NCBI GenBank assembly: GCA_019321725.1
Contig: CM033118.1
Location: forward strand, 10,132,071-10,196,070
DNA from: Paulownia fortunei
Lineage: Eukaryota > Streptophyta > Magnoliopsida > Lamiales > Paulowniaceae
Direction: 5' to 3'
DNA: 64,000 nt
The notes under the pieces were generated by a model. It saw nothing but the letters and a program-made list of their open reading frames with translations, was not told the origin of the DNA and did not search any database. Position 1 is the stretch's first letter. The number at the start of each line of letters is the position of its first letter. A program made the translations under genes and the position numbers. Of the stretch, positions 43,901 through 55,633 are shown one piece after another.

Positions 43901-46160
43901 CATTTTAACTTTGATGATGATTGTTTTTAGGCATTCCAAACTTTGAAGAAGAAGCTAATCACTACACCTATCATGGTGGCACCCGATTGGAGCATACCAT
44001 TTGAGCTTATACACTACGCAAGTGATATAGCTATTGGTGCAGTCCTTGGACAAAGAAAAAAAAAAGGTATTCCAAACCATTTAATACGCTAGTCATACTT
44101 TAAATGAAGCACAACAAAATTATGCCACAACTAAAAAAGAACTTCTAGTGGTAGTATTTGCATTTGATACGTACCTTGTTTTGGCAAAAGTGATAGTGTA
44201 CTGATAAGTTAGTTTTATACCAACAATTCATATACCTTTTGATTAACATTTGGTTTGTTTTCAAGTGTTTTTGTTACTTTTTATACATTTAGTTTGAAAT
44301 CTTGTAGGTAATGATAATAAGAGAACAAAATGGAAAGAAATCAAAAACATGGTTGAAATGTTGAAGAATTCGAATTGTGGTGCTACTGATAGCAGTTTTT
44401 GTATTTCAATCATAACTATCGACCCTAAATTTATATCAAATTGGTTATTTATCCATTGGAACGACAATAGATATATCTACAACTTCTATGTTTACCATAA
44501 AATCCAATTTAGTCTATTTCAATAAAAAAAAAACTGAGTTCAAGAGTCAGCCCTAAGCTGCAATTTTTTGGGATGACACATCTTAGTATTTTAGGCATAA
44601 CTCTATCCACTGATATTATATGTAGTTGATTTATACTCCAATAAAAATAAAAGACATATAGCTACAATTCATTAGAAGATGTCAAAAGCCAATTCATCCT
44701 TTAAAGAGGACAAAAAGTACTTGAAAGGGGCTGAAGAGTGTAAGAGTACTGAAGTGGAGGAGGGAAAAACAGCAGCAACGGTGCCTAGGCACCAAAACAA
44801 GGTGCCAAAATAGGGCGCCTAGGCACCATCTGAGGCCGCCAAAATAGAATGGAAGGTGCCTGGGCACCATCTGAAGTGCTGAAACAGAATATATGGCGCC
44901 GTTCTTCTGCGCCTAGGCGCCAAATGATTTGAAAATTCTAAAAGTGTGATCTTTTGACTCGGATTTTGGACAAAAACTATTAAAGCCAACTTCTAAAAGA
45001 GACTTTGTGGACTTATTAGGGGACAACTTACATAGAAAATGGATTTGGTGGAGAGAAAATGGGGGATAAGCCATGAAAAGATGAGTAATTTCAGGAATTT
45101 TTTGGAGAAAGAATAATTGAAATGAGTTAAAAGGAGAGGGGGGTTCTTAGAAAAAAAGGGTATTCATTTTTCTGAAACAAGAAAGAAGAAGAGGCTTGGA
45201 GAGAAGAAATCCATTCTTGAAGAAGAGGAAGCCACTCTTGTAGACAAGGAGAGCTTCAACAATTTCTCTCACTTCACAAATTAGTGAACAATTTCCATGT
45301 TCTTTCTTATTTATTTCTTGAAGTTGTATTTATCCATTATGAAATAAACTTTTCTTTCTAGAGGTTGATGTAATCTTATTTGATCCTATGTTTTGAATTC
45401 CAATTAATATTAGTTCAAGTTATTCATCTTGTTTGTGTTATCTTGTTTAGTATTGCTTCTTGATTATTTGGCCATTAATTGAGATTGTTGATGTATGAAA
45501 TTCGATACTCGAGAGAGAAAAGATTATACATGATCATAAGGGTAACACAACCTAGGAATCATAGAGTTGAGAAGCTTATGAAACCTTTGAAGTTTTGAAA
45601 AAGAATTCATTGAACTTTTGTAGAGTTTTATTCTTGAGTTTTTATAGAGATATTGAAATTCATATTAGAACTCATAATCAATTCGGCACTCGAAAGAGGA
45701 AATTGATGAGCTTAGGAATTCTTAACTTACATGTGTTGTTGACTTGAATTGGTATGTTTTGGAAGGAAGAACATATGTGATAATTAGGTGAGTCATTTCT
45801 CTAGAATTTCTTGTTCATAAGGTGTTTGTTGTATTACTTCTAAGAACTCCAATATTACCTTTACATTTTGTTATTTATTTTACCTTATTTACCAATCATC
45901 ATTTAATTTTCTAGATAAAATTAAGACTATTTGAACTACGGTACTTAATGTAATTTTTGATTACAATCCCTGTGGATACAATACTCAACTTATCATTGTA
46001 TTAAAACTTGACACGTGCGGTTTGCAAAGTATTTTACGAACATGTACATGGATCACTCTGCACTTAAATACCTTATTGCTAAGAAAGATGCAAAACCAAG
46101 ATTAATTAGATGGGTTATTTTATTGCAAGAATAAGACCTTGAGATTAGGGACAATAAGGG
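43901..46160 (+). pseudogene. RNase H remnant of element A2, split by a solo LTR
   Basis: The first half (43930-44201) has LKKKLITTPIMVAPDWS and AIGAVLGQRKKK in broken frames, then LVLAKVIVY just before the insertion. The second half (46043-46160) continues with [22 protein letters not shown]. With one copy of the target duplication removed, the reading continues across the junction, which confirms that the LTR landed inside this domain. Confidence 0.8.
44202..46042 (+). mobile_element. Athila-family solo LTR with 5-bp target duplication
   Basis: It is 1841 bases long, from TGATAAGTTAG to TTTACGAACA, flanked by a perfect 5-bp duplication, tgtac, at 44197-44201 and 46043-46047. No internal coding region is present. 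The orientation is set by the related 3' LTR start at 6900, which follows a polypurine tract. It contains four GC-rich palindromic motifs centred on CCTAGG or CCTGGG at 44780-44921. Solo LTRs of this kind arise by recombination between the two LTRs of one element. Confidence 0.9.
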
Positions 46161-47490
46161 TGTGGAAAATATTATTGTGAATAACTTATCTAGGATAGAG
46201 AGTCCTAGTATTGAGCATGATGATGTGGAACCAATTGCTAAAAAGATTCTAGATGAACAATTGTATGCTATTTCTTCATCTCCATGGTTTGCAAGCTTTG
46301 TGAATTACATTGTGCCTGGTATCCTACCCTATGATCTTTTATTTCATCAAAAGAAATTTTTTTTATCCAATGTTAAACATTATGTGTGGAAGGATCCAAT
46401 TTTGTTCAAAGTTTATGTAGATAATTTTGTGAGGCGATGTGTGCCCGAAGAAGAGATGCTAGACATATTTCACCATTGCCATGATCAGGAGATAGGTGGT
46501 CACTTTAGTCTCACAAAAACAGCGACAAAGGTACTCTAATCTAGTTTTTATTGGCCCACTTTGTTCAAAAATGCATACTCTTATGTTGCTTATTGTGAAA
46601 GGTGTCAACGCACCGGAACATCTCCAGAAAACATGAAATGCCTTTTAATAATATTCTTGAATGCGAACTCTATGATGTGTGGGGAATTGATTTCATGGTC
46701 CTTTTCCTAGACCTTGCTTGAAATGATATATACTTGTCATTGTGGATTATGTGTCAAAATGGGTTGAAGCGGAAGAATTTCTTACTAATAATGCTAGGGT
46801 AGTGGTCCAATTTTTGAAAAAGCATATTTTCACTTAATCTGGCTCACCTAGGGCAATAATTAGTGATGGTGGCTCTCACTTTTATAACAAATAGTTTGAG
46901 AAACTTTTGAGTAACCACCAAACAAGTGGACAAGTAGAAGTGTCTAATATGGAGATCAAACGAATTTTGGAAAAAATGGTGAGCTTGACTATGAAGGATT
47001 AGGCATTACGACTTGATGATACTTTGCGGGCTTATAGGACATCATATATAACACCAATTGGGATGTCACCATATAGGTTGGTCTTTGGTAAAGCATGTCA
47101 TTTCCCTATTGAACTTGAGCATCATACATATTGGGCTACTAAATTTTTGAACTTTGATATACAAGATGGAGGAGTTTTGGGGCACACATATGAGAATGCC
47201 AAACTCTACAAGGAAAGGGCTAAATGATGGCATGACAAACATATTTCCAAGAGAGACTTTGCAAAAGGTGACACCATGTTGTTGTACAACTTAAGGATGT
47301 GGCTCTTTCCAGGCAAGTTGAAGTCTAAGTGGTCGGGGCCCTTTCAAGTGAATGAAGTCTTTCATTTAGGCACCACATTCAAAGTCAATAGGCATAGAGT
47401 GAAATACTATTTAGGGGGCGGCATTGATCATTACATGTCCTCTATTTCTTTTGCTAACCCCCTAATAGAGGCTCAAGAGTCAAGCTAAAG
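46161..47490 (+). pseudogene. Integrase remnant of element A2
   Basis: The open block 46162-46539 covers the linker and the zinc-binding HHCC domain: CVPEEEMLDIFHHCHDQEIGGHFSLTKTATKVL, with the two Cys of CERCQRTG in the next frame piece at about 46598. Core pieces follow: DYVSKWVEAEEF near 46745 and SPRAIISDGGSHFYN near 46847 (catalytic Asp visible). After a small gap comes SGQVEVSNMEIKRILEKMV near 46925 (Glu visible). The C-terminal pieces 47024-47227 ([30 protein letters not shown]) and 47276-47488 (FPGKLKSKWSGPFQV) complete the domain. The frame is broken at least five times. Confidence 0.85.
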
Positions 47491-47834
47491 ACTATAAATT
47501 AGAACTACTCATTCGTTTAGTACTTTAAGTATTTTGGTTATCTTTATTTTTCTCTATTTCTTAGTATTTCGTGTCTCACACTTGTGCTTTTATGTCTCAT
47601 TTTTCTTTGTAGATGGACATCTCCTTGATGATATTTGTGGATCTTCTAAGGACTCCAAGGGCATCATCTATTGGAAAGGGGAGTTTCCTATCTCATGTGC
47701 TTTATTTCTGTAAACATCGAGGATAATGTTAATTATAAAGTTGGGGGTGAGATTCGTATTTTGTGTGTTTGAGCTTTATGTATGTGAAAAATTGAGCTAA
47801 TTTTTTCAATTTTTGTTGAATCTTTATGTGTGAA
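47491..47834 (+). other. 3' non-coding region of element A2
   Basis: Contains a purine run with ttgggggtga at 47740-47750, comparable with the polypurine tract of element A1, so an LTR could start near 47749. Copia LTR sequence takes over at about 47835. Confidence 0.5.
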
Positions 47835-48724
47835 TGGGCTAATTAATTAATTTGATTAATTAATATACTTGATGGAGTCCAAACCTAACTAAAAATGACT
47901 CATTAGTAGAAGCCCATTTGGAATATTAGAAGAAATAAATTAAATAGGAAAAATAGTTTTTCTTATTTAATTGATATAAGATATCAAGGTTGGATTTATA
48001 AGATAGGTTCAACGAATGTGGAAGAGAGAGAGGGCAGAAAATTAGAGGCCATTTTAGGTCAAAATTTTGGCGACTTGGAGAAGAGGAAGGAAGGGATTTT
48101 TGGATTGACGTTGATTTGGTTTGTTAGGAAAGTTAGACTTTTTGAACTACCAATTCAACACGTGAGGTTAATATTAGGGATAACATAATTTTTGTAGCCT
48201 CCATATAAATAGAAAATTGAAGACAAATGGAAAAAAGAAAAAATCATATTTTTTCTCTTCTCTCTTTTCTTCTCTTCAGAATCCAAGTATATGATATTGT
48301 TCTTCTTCCACTAGTTTGATTAAGAATAATTATAGCAGGAATTAAATCTTTAATTCCACCGGTTGGATTAAAGATTAGTGTACTAGTCTAGAAAAGAAAA
48401 ATAAAAAATACTAGCAAGTTTTTTGTTTTTGGTTATTTTAGTCCAAGGTGTGGACAACTTTAAAGGGAGGATGTGTGGACTTCTTGGTGATATCTTGCAA
48501 CCATCCAGCAATCAATTGCCTCAAGCCTTGCATTTAGTCAAAGAGTTCAAAAAGGGTAACGAATCATATCACTTTTATTTAAATTTTGTCTATAAATAAC
48601 ATGCCAATAATGTTGATCGTTAAATCACTGCAAAACTAGGGGTAATGAAGTAAATGTTATTTCATGAATTATTTAAAAAATTAATTTCTGTTGTGCTTAT
48701 CCCTACGTTATAGCAAACCCAACA
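47835..48724 (+). repeat. Family X copia LTR, 3' half only
   Basis: Matches the last about 860 bases of the full LTR at 49129-51192 and ends cccaaca before a primer-binding site. The front part is missing at the junction with element A2. Confidence 0.75.
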
Positions 48725-48725
48725 G

Positions 48726-48738
48726 TGGTATCAGTGCC
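48726..48738 (+). other. Primer-binding site of a truncated family X element
   Basis: tggtatcagtgcc, one base after the LTR end; a tRNA-Met-type site with one changed base in its core. Confidence 0.7.
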
Positions 48739-49128
48739 ATAATATACATTATTAATAGTTATTGTGATTCGTTTTTTATGTTTTTATTATGAACATGTTT
48801 TTGTTGCTTTTATATTTCAGTTTTGCACATAATTGATATTATTAGTTGCATGTAAAATATTTTAAATTGTTCAAATAATGATGTTAATGCACAATAGAAG
48901 AATACAATGAGAATTAATTTGGAGTTTGTGTGTTGCACACGTGGGCTATATGTTGTGAGGCTAAAGCAACACGGGTGACTGTTGCCTATGCGTGCTGCTG
49001 TGCATGCAGAGGACATGCCTGCAGCACGGGCAACAGTTGCTCATACGCATTGTTGCTATGCGCGCACAGTGGGTGCAACTAAGGCTTGCCCATGCAACAA
49101 CCTACTGCATATAGGGTATCATATAGGG
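48739..49128 (+). other. Leader of a truncated family X element, with strong stem-loop
   Basis: Parallels the leader of the next element (51207 onward) for about 200 bases. Its GC-rich end includes a long hairpin: 48978-48986 pairs with 49029-49037 and 48991-48998 pairs with 49021-49028, with a 4-base bulge. The leader is cut at 49128, where a complete LTR of the same family begins. Repeated atagggtat motifs lie at the junction. Confidence 0.65.
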
Positions 49129-51192
49129 TATTAAAGTAGGATACCTGGCGCCCTATTTAAATTGAGTGTATTGTACTCTTTTCATTTATAAAATAATCTT
49201 ATTATGAATCATGGTAATAAAATGGCATTTTCCTTATGTTATATCTTGCTTTTACTTTTTTTGTATCAGATAAAGTCCTTAGATCAAATTTATCTATGGG
49301 GCATGGTCGCGCATATGATGATGATCATGGAACATGCCTCTAAAGATTTGGTCTTAAATAAGTTTCAAGTCAAAACTTTTTGAGATGGGGCATCAAATGG
49401 TCCAATGAGACTTACGCATACATTGCATGCTCGTAAGACGAGGATGTCTCATTCCATAAGCATTAGCGTAGTGACCCAAGTGCAAGTATGCAGGTGCTTG
49501 TTAGAGAATAATTACACTTAACTGACCTGTAAGAAATTCTTAGTTGGAAAGTTTATTTGTTGAATTAAGAATCTCTATGTTACGATAGTGCGCGACTAGT
49601 CCTTTGACTTGAGGCACCATAGTAACCTTGTACGTGTCATATCTTACATTGATACATTCTCTGATTGCCTGACAAAGGATCTATCACTTATCTAGTAGAA
49701 CAAGTGGATATCCTATATTTTTGTAGTTTGAGATTATGAAATCCTTGACTAATGTATGATGAATGTAAAAAATGAGGTTTCTAATGATTCATCCAAAGTT
49801 GCTAGAACTTGAAATGGAATCATAGTTATTAAGTCAATTAGGGTTTTGACTTTTATCCATATTCTAGACTCAATCGGGAGATTAGTTGACAAAAAGATCT
49901 TACGTACATAGTATTTGTAATTGAAATAGATTACTTACTATTACACCTAAAACTAGTTTGTCATGATTACTTGATATTTTCAAGAATAGTGAGGTTCTTG
50001 GATTTAAAGAGTTAATTCCAAGTGAATTAATTAATTGAAATAAATAATTAGAGTAATGGTTATTCATAAGTAGCAAATATTGTAAGTCCACTACTAGCTT
50101 AGTAGTGAACCAAAAGGGTTATACATAATTTGGAATGATAACATCTAATCTAAAATTAATCTAAAGAGTTGAATATAATTAATTAATTAATTAGATTAAT
50201 TAATTTAATTCAAATTAGTTGAGTTAATTATCCAATTAAGTAATATGATTATCTAATTGGACCCAATAAGATTAGGAATCCAAATTGAAGTGAATTAATT
50301 AATTGATTGGATCAATTAATTGAACTTGGAATTATTAATTAATTGGATTAATTAATGTGCTTGATGAAGTCCAAGCCCAACTTAAAATGACTCATTAGTA
50401 GAAAGCTCAGTTGGAATATTAGAAGAAATAAATTAAATAGGAAAAATATTTTTCTTATTTAATTGATATAAGATATCAAGGTTGGATTTACGGGATAGGT
50501 TCAATGAATATGGAAGAGAGAAAGGGCTACAAATTACAGGCCAATTTAGGCCAAATTTTCGGCTACTAGGAGAAGAGGAAGGAGAGGATTTTTAGATTTA
50601 ATGTGGATTTGGTTTGTTTGGAAAGTTAGCTTTTTCAAACAACCAATTCAACATTGGAGGCTAATATTAGGGATAACCTAATTTTTGTAGCCTCCATGTA
50701 AATAGAAAATTAAAGACAAGAAAAAAGAAAAAAATTATTTTTTTTCTCTTCCTCTCTCTTTTTTTCACTAGTTGGATCAAGAACAATTATAGTAGGAATT
50801 GAATCTTTAATTCCACCTATTGGATTAAAGATTAGTGTATAATCCATTATAGTCTAGAAAAAAAAACAAAGAATAGTAAAAAGTTTTTTTTATTTTCGGT
50901 TATTCTAGTATAAGGTGTGGACTACTTTAAAAGGAGGACGTGTGGACTCCTTGGTGATAGCTTGCAACCATCCGGCAATTGATTGCCTCAAGCCTTGCAT
51001 TAAATTCAAGAGTTTAGAAAGGGTAATGAATCATATCACTTTTATTTAAATCTTTTTATAAACAAACTGTTAATAACATTGATCGGTAAATCGCTGTGAA
51101 ATCGATGGTAATGCAATAAACATTATTGCAAGATTTATTTAAAAAAAAATAATTTTCGTTGTGCTTACCCCTAGGTTATAGCAAACCCTACA
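49129..51192 (+). repeat. Complete 5' LTR of the family X copia element
   Basis: 2064 bases, from TATTAAAGTAGG (first bases TA, where the 3' LTR has TG) to aaaccctaca, followed by a primer-binding site. It is the reference copy for the partial LTRs at 8371, 10109, 11536 (reverse) and 47835. The centre is rich in TTAATTAA. Confidence 0.8.
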
Positions 51193-51193
51193 G

Positions 51194-51206
51194 TGGTATC
51201 AAGGCC
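51194..51206 (+). other. Primer-binding site of the family X element (tRNA-Met type)
   Basis: tggtatcaaggcc lies one base after the LTR end; it resembles the plant initiator tRNA-Met site with one or two changes. Confidence 0.75.
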
Positions 51207-52813
51207 ACGGTTCGCATTATTAATAGTTGATGTGATTCGTTTTGTATGTTTTTATGATGAACATGTTTTTGTTACTTTTTATTTCAGTTTTGCACACAAT
51301 TGATTTTATTAGTTACATGTAAAATTTTTATATTGTTAACATAGTGATGTAAGTACACAATTGAAGCATACAATGCGAATTAATCTGGAGCCCGCGTGTT
51401 GTGCGCGCACGCAGTGGGCACGGGCAAGGCTTGCCCACATACCAGCCAGCACATGCAAGGGCTAGTTCTGGCTCGGCAGTGAACGTGCGACTTAACAGCT
51501 GCTTATCGTTTGGTCGCACAATGTGTTGTCGGGCATGCCGTTTACATGTAATTTTACTAAATATTCTATTTTGTTAACTTTTAATTAATTGTTAATTTTA
51601 AAGTGTTGAAAAATTATTTTTCATAAAATAGAAGATTGTGTCCAAGTCTTGAAAATGCAATTTTAAACAACTTGGTAAATATATATGCTTTAAAATTCAT
51701 GTGACGAATGTTTATTGCATGATTTATTTAGGGGATGATCATGGGCCTATGACCAATGTGATTGGATGCATTTTACTAATCTATGAGTTTTTGGGGCCTG
51801 CGAGCCTCTTATTCTATTGTTTTATTGCATTTAAATTATTGTAAAGAGAGTAGAATAGAAAGCGAGGTTTCTATTTTGGTTTTGTAAATGGAGGACGTTC
51901 GAAGCCTAAAGGCCCATGCTTGTTTGGGTTATTAAATACAAATGTAATAGAATAGGATATTCAAGGCCCTTGAATATATGGGTACAAAAATAATATGTAG
52001 TGGATAAGTTTTTTATATTTCAACCTTTAGATTGACCTTGACCGTTTTACGGCTCAAACAGGTTGCAAAGGTTGGCCATGATAATCCCATTGCTTTTTTG
52101 CATAGGATGCATGTTAGATTTTGTTTAACATTTTTACTTGTGCACATATGATGATAAACATTAAATAGCCCACTTAGTAATTAAATTAATGAGGTCTTGG
52201 AAAATTGAAAACCCTAAGTTTTTGAAACTTAATGAGAATTTTTTCAAGTTCAAATAAAAATGGACAAGTTAGGTAGGACCTATAGTTCCATACCTACTAT
52301 CAAAGGTAGAGGCATGACAATGCTACTACACCTAATCATTGGCCATGAGTCATGGGGTGGTCTTGTGTTGTAAAGTTGTGATCCCTATCAAGTGTGGAGA
52401 TGCTCGTGGGAGGGACTTGTCATTATGTCGACCATAAGTCATGGAACATCTTGATGCCCCATCTAAACAAATGTTTGATGGGTGTTGTTTGACACTTAAT
52501 ACCATATGAGCTCATAAAATTGGGTCATTTAGGAAGAGAAGAGGCAAAACAAACTTGATGGTTGTATAGTGATACAATCGTCAAATAGTTGACCATAGAT
52601 AAACAAAATTTATGGGCTCATAAAATTGAGGTGTGAAATATTTTCATTGGACCTCAAGTCCACTAGGAAATTTGATTTTTCGAACTTCCATTAGGGTGAT
52701 GAATTTGAAGAAAATAGTAGAAGATATTTAGTATTAAAGACCTTATATTAAATGAATTTCCATAGTTTACTCATTTTCTGCTTCATTTATATTTTGTACA
52801 TTTTTCTACTAAA
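51207..52813 (+). other. Leader of the family X copia element
   Basis: About 1.6 kb without convincing coding content. A GC-rich structured patch lies at 51390-51540, including GTGGGCA (51414-51420) pairing with TGCCCAC (51432-51438). The rest is AT-rich. Confidence 0.6.
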
Positions 52814-53560
52814 ATGATAAAGAATCCACTAACAACGATCCTTCAGCAAAACAAATTTGCCAAACTATGTTGACTGGCTAAGAAATATTAAGATAATCCT
52901 TCAATCTGAGAAGAGGGCATATGTCCTCGATACCACGCCTCCTTCGGTTCTACTGGAGGATATTACTTAAGAGGTTTATGTAGATTATCTGCATCATGCT
53001 GATGATAATCTGCAGGCTCGATGCTACATGTTGGCATCAATGACAAATGAGCTTTAGAGGCAGAATAAGGACCAGGATACTGCTTAGGGGATCCTTCTTC
53101 ACCCGCAAGAGTTGTATGGTGAGCGTACTAGGAAGACAAGATATCAGATCTCAAAGGAGCTTTTTAGATGTCATATAATTGAGGGCTCTTCAGTTCATGA
53201 CCATAAATTAAAGATGATAGTCCTCATTGAAAAGGCTTGTATCATTGTGGAGAATGAACTCTATACGAACCTGATGTTGTAATCTTTGCTTCCCTCATTT
53301 GACACCTTTCTTGTCAGCTTTAAATTGTACAACATGGAGACTAGTCTCCCTGAGCTTATGAATATGTTAAAAATGACTGAGTCCACCATGATGAAGGATA
53401 ATCCGGTGATGCTTGTTGGATCCTCTTTTGGATCAAATGCTGTAAAGCTCAAGAGAGGAAAGGGGAAAGAAAAGGGTTTCTTCAAACCCAACTAGTTGAA
53501 GACGAATGGCGGTGTCAAGAAGTTTTCTTCTCAAGCCAATGTGAAGAAGTTGCAGAGCAC
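52814..53560 (+). pseudogene. gag remnant of the family X copia element
   Basis: The ATG at 52814 (MIKNPLTTILQQNKFAKL) opens the frame; a frameshift is needed soon after. Further pieces: KIILQSEKRAYVLDTTPPSVLLEDI near 52890-52965, VDYLHHADDNLQARCYMLASMTNEL near 52980-53055, and TRYQISKELFRCHIIEGSSVHDHKLKMIVLIEKA near 53140-53240. The open block 53286-53495 has LPSFDTFLVSFKLYNMETSLPELMNML and a Lys-rich end (KLKRGKGKEKGF). These are typical copia gag blocks. No zinc knuckle follows because of a deletion near 53560-53610. Confidence 0.8.
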
Positions 53561-53609
53561 AGGAATCAAACCTTGTTAGACATGGTTCGATCCATGATGA
53601 GTTTCACTT

Positions 53610-53970
53610 CATTATCTCTTTCATTTTCGGGGCTATGCCTTGGAAATAATGATATATATATTAAATAGGGTTCCATCTAAAGTCGTGCCCTAAATAGTAT
53701 GATGAGATATGGTGTGGTAAGACGCATTCCTATAAATACTTTAGGGTATGGGGTTATGTTGCTTATGTGAAGCAGCAAGTGAGAGATAAGTTGGATATGA
53801 GATCCAGCTTATCCAAGTTTGTGGGGTATCCAAAGGAGCCTATTGGATACTATTTCTATGATGCCTCGGAACAAAAAGTGTTTAATTTTAAGAATGCCAT
53901 CTTTCTTGAAGAAGAATTTCTATTAGAGAGAAGTGGTAAATTAATGGAACCTGAAGAAGTTTAAGAACCA
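53610..53970 (+). pseudogene. Integrase C-terminal remnant of the family X copia element
   Basis: YALEIMIYILNRVPSKVVP lies at about 53635-53690, the end of the integrase core region. The open block 53767-53964 (VKQQVRDKLDMRSSLSKFVGYPKEPIGYYFYDASEQKVF, then EEEFLLER) is the copia integrase C-terminal domain. The zinc-binding and catalytic parts are missing, so the deletion joins gag almost directly to the integrase end. Confidence 0.8.
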
Positions 53971-54119
53971 CATAACATCACAACTATTGTAGTAGATGAC
54001 ACACCAACTAATGCTGGGTTCTCTAAGACACAACTTTTTTGAAGATCCGAAAGGGTCTCAAGGGTGCCTGATAGGTATGACTTTTGTTAGAGAATAAAGA
54101 ATAGGGACTCCTCTTAGAT

Positions 54120-55215
54120 AATGATCTAAGAAGTTATGGAGAGGCGATATCTGAAATCAAGAAGCAATACAATCCGAGATGGATTACATGTACTCTAACA
54201 AGGTATAGACCTTGATGGACCCACCATAAGGAACTATTCTCATTGGCTGCAAATGGCTCTACAAGCAGAAGCATGGGTAGATGGAGATGTAGCGACATAT
54301 AAAGTACGTCTGGTAGCAAAAGGTTATACTCAAAAGCAAGAAAATGATTATGAGAAAACCTTTTTCACTGATGGCGATGCTTAAGTCCATTCGGATTCTA
54401 TTGGCCATATCTGCATATTATGACTATGAGATATGGCAAATAGATGCAATGACCGTCTTTCTTAATGGAAACATTAAGGAAGAGATTTATATGAAGCAGC
54501 CAAAAGGTTTTATATCCAGTGGGAGTAATAAAAAGTTTTGCAAGCCCTAGAGATCTATTTATGGACTCAAACAGTATTCGAGAAGTTGGAACATCTGGTT
54601 TGATGAAACAATCAAAATATTTGATTTTCAAAAGAACCCGAATGAACTATATGTCTACAAGAAAGTTTGTGGGAACACAGTTGTGTTTATTGTGCTATAC
54701 ATTAGTGACATCCTACTCATTTGAAATGATGTAATGTTGTAGTCAACCAGGACTTGGTTGTTAAAATAGATTTCGTGAAGGACTTAGGTGATGCATCCTT
54801 TATCCTAGGGATAAAGATCTATAGATATAGATCTAGAAGGATGATCAGACTATTCCAATCCATGTACATAGATAAAGTACTAAAAAGGTTTAGCATGGAG
54901 GAATTCAAATGAGGATTCCTGCTTATGGGGTTTCACTCTGTAAGGCTATGTCTCCCAAGACACATAAAGCGAGAGAAAGAATGACTCGCATAACTTATAC
55001 ATCTATTATTGGGAGCATAATGTATGAAATGTTGTTTATAAGGTTTGATATCGCACATGCTCTGAGTGTCATGGACAGATATCAATCTAATCCAGGTGAA
55101 GAGCATAGGAAAGTCTCTAAGGTGTTCCTTAAATACTTGAGAAGGACTAAGGATATCATTTTGATATACGACAATGGAGAACTAAAATTAGAGGGATATA
55201 CAGACTCTAGTTTTT
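54120..55215 (+). pseudogene. Reverse transcriptase remnant of the family X copia element
   Basis: Blocks in order: EMDYMYSNKV-like near 54178, LVAKGYTQKQENDYE near 54312-54355, MAMLKSIRILLAISAYYDYEIWQIDAMTVFLNGNIKEEIYMKQPKGF in 54344-54550, and RSIYGLKQ near 54550. The active site reads YISD at 54698-54709 where copia elements have YVDD, so the first Asp of the pair is replaced. LGIKIYRYRSRRMIRLFQ follows near 54805. The block 54909-55217 leads into RNase H (TSIIGSIMYEMLFIRFDIAHALSVMDRYQSNPG). Confidence 0.85.
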
Positions 55216-55621
55216 AGTCTGATATTGATAATTCAAAGTCCATGTCTGGTATATATTCAACCTAAATGGTGGTGCGGTTTGTTGGAAAAGTTCCAAGCAA
55301 GAAATAACAATGGTCGTTTAGATAAGAAACTTCATTCAAGGGTTGGGTATAGTTCCATCCAAATTTAATCCTGTAATGATTTACTATGATAACAATGGGC
55401 CATTGCACAAGAAAAGGAGTTAAGATCTCATCAAAGATCTAAACACATAATGAGACAATACTACCAGATCAGAGGATCATTGGCACATGTGACGTCGTTG
55501 TGGATAGAGTTACTTCAGCAGAAAATATAGCAAACCTACTGACTAAGCCTTTAGCACAGAAGGTATTCCATGAACATCTCGAGAAGATGGGCCTTAGGTA
55601 CATAGGCAATTAGAGCTAAGG
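55216..55621 (+). pseudogene. RNase H remnant of the family X copia element
   Basis: Follows YTDSSF at the end of the previous block. Broken pieces match the RNase H fragments at 8190 and 9655 (SSKQEI near 55290, RNFIQG near 55325, then the acidic-site piece near 55380-55400). A stretch near 55310-55330 is shorter than in those copies. It ends with LTKPLAQKVFHEHLEKMGLRYIGN. Confidence 0.75.
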
Positions 55622-55633
55622 CAAGTAGGAGAT
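55622..55633 (+). other. Polypurine tract of the family X copia element
   Basis: caagtaggagat lies directly before the 3' LTR start TGTTAGAG. The corresponding site before the LTR at 10109 reads ctagtcggagat. Confidence 0.7.

Larger units (their letters stand above)
41593..47790 (+). mobile_element. Decayed Athila-like Ty3/gypsy element A2
   Basis: Gag lacking its N-terminus, RT, RNase H split by a solo LTR, and integrase in Ty3/gypsy order. The protease is missing. A conserved ttgggggtga purine run follows the integrase at 47740-47750. The left end is replaced by a family T LTR and the right end passes into a partial copia LTR at about 47835, so neither own LTR is seen. It is related to A1 but clearly diverged from it. 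Confidence 0.8.
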
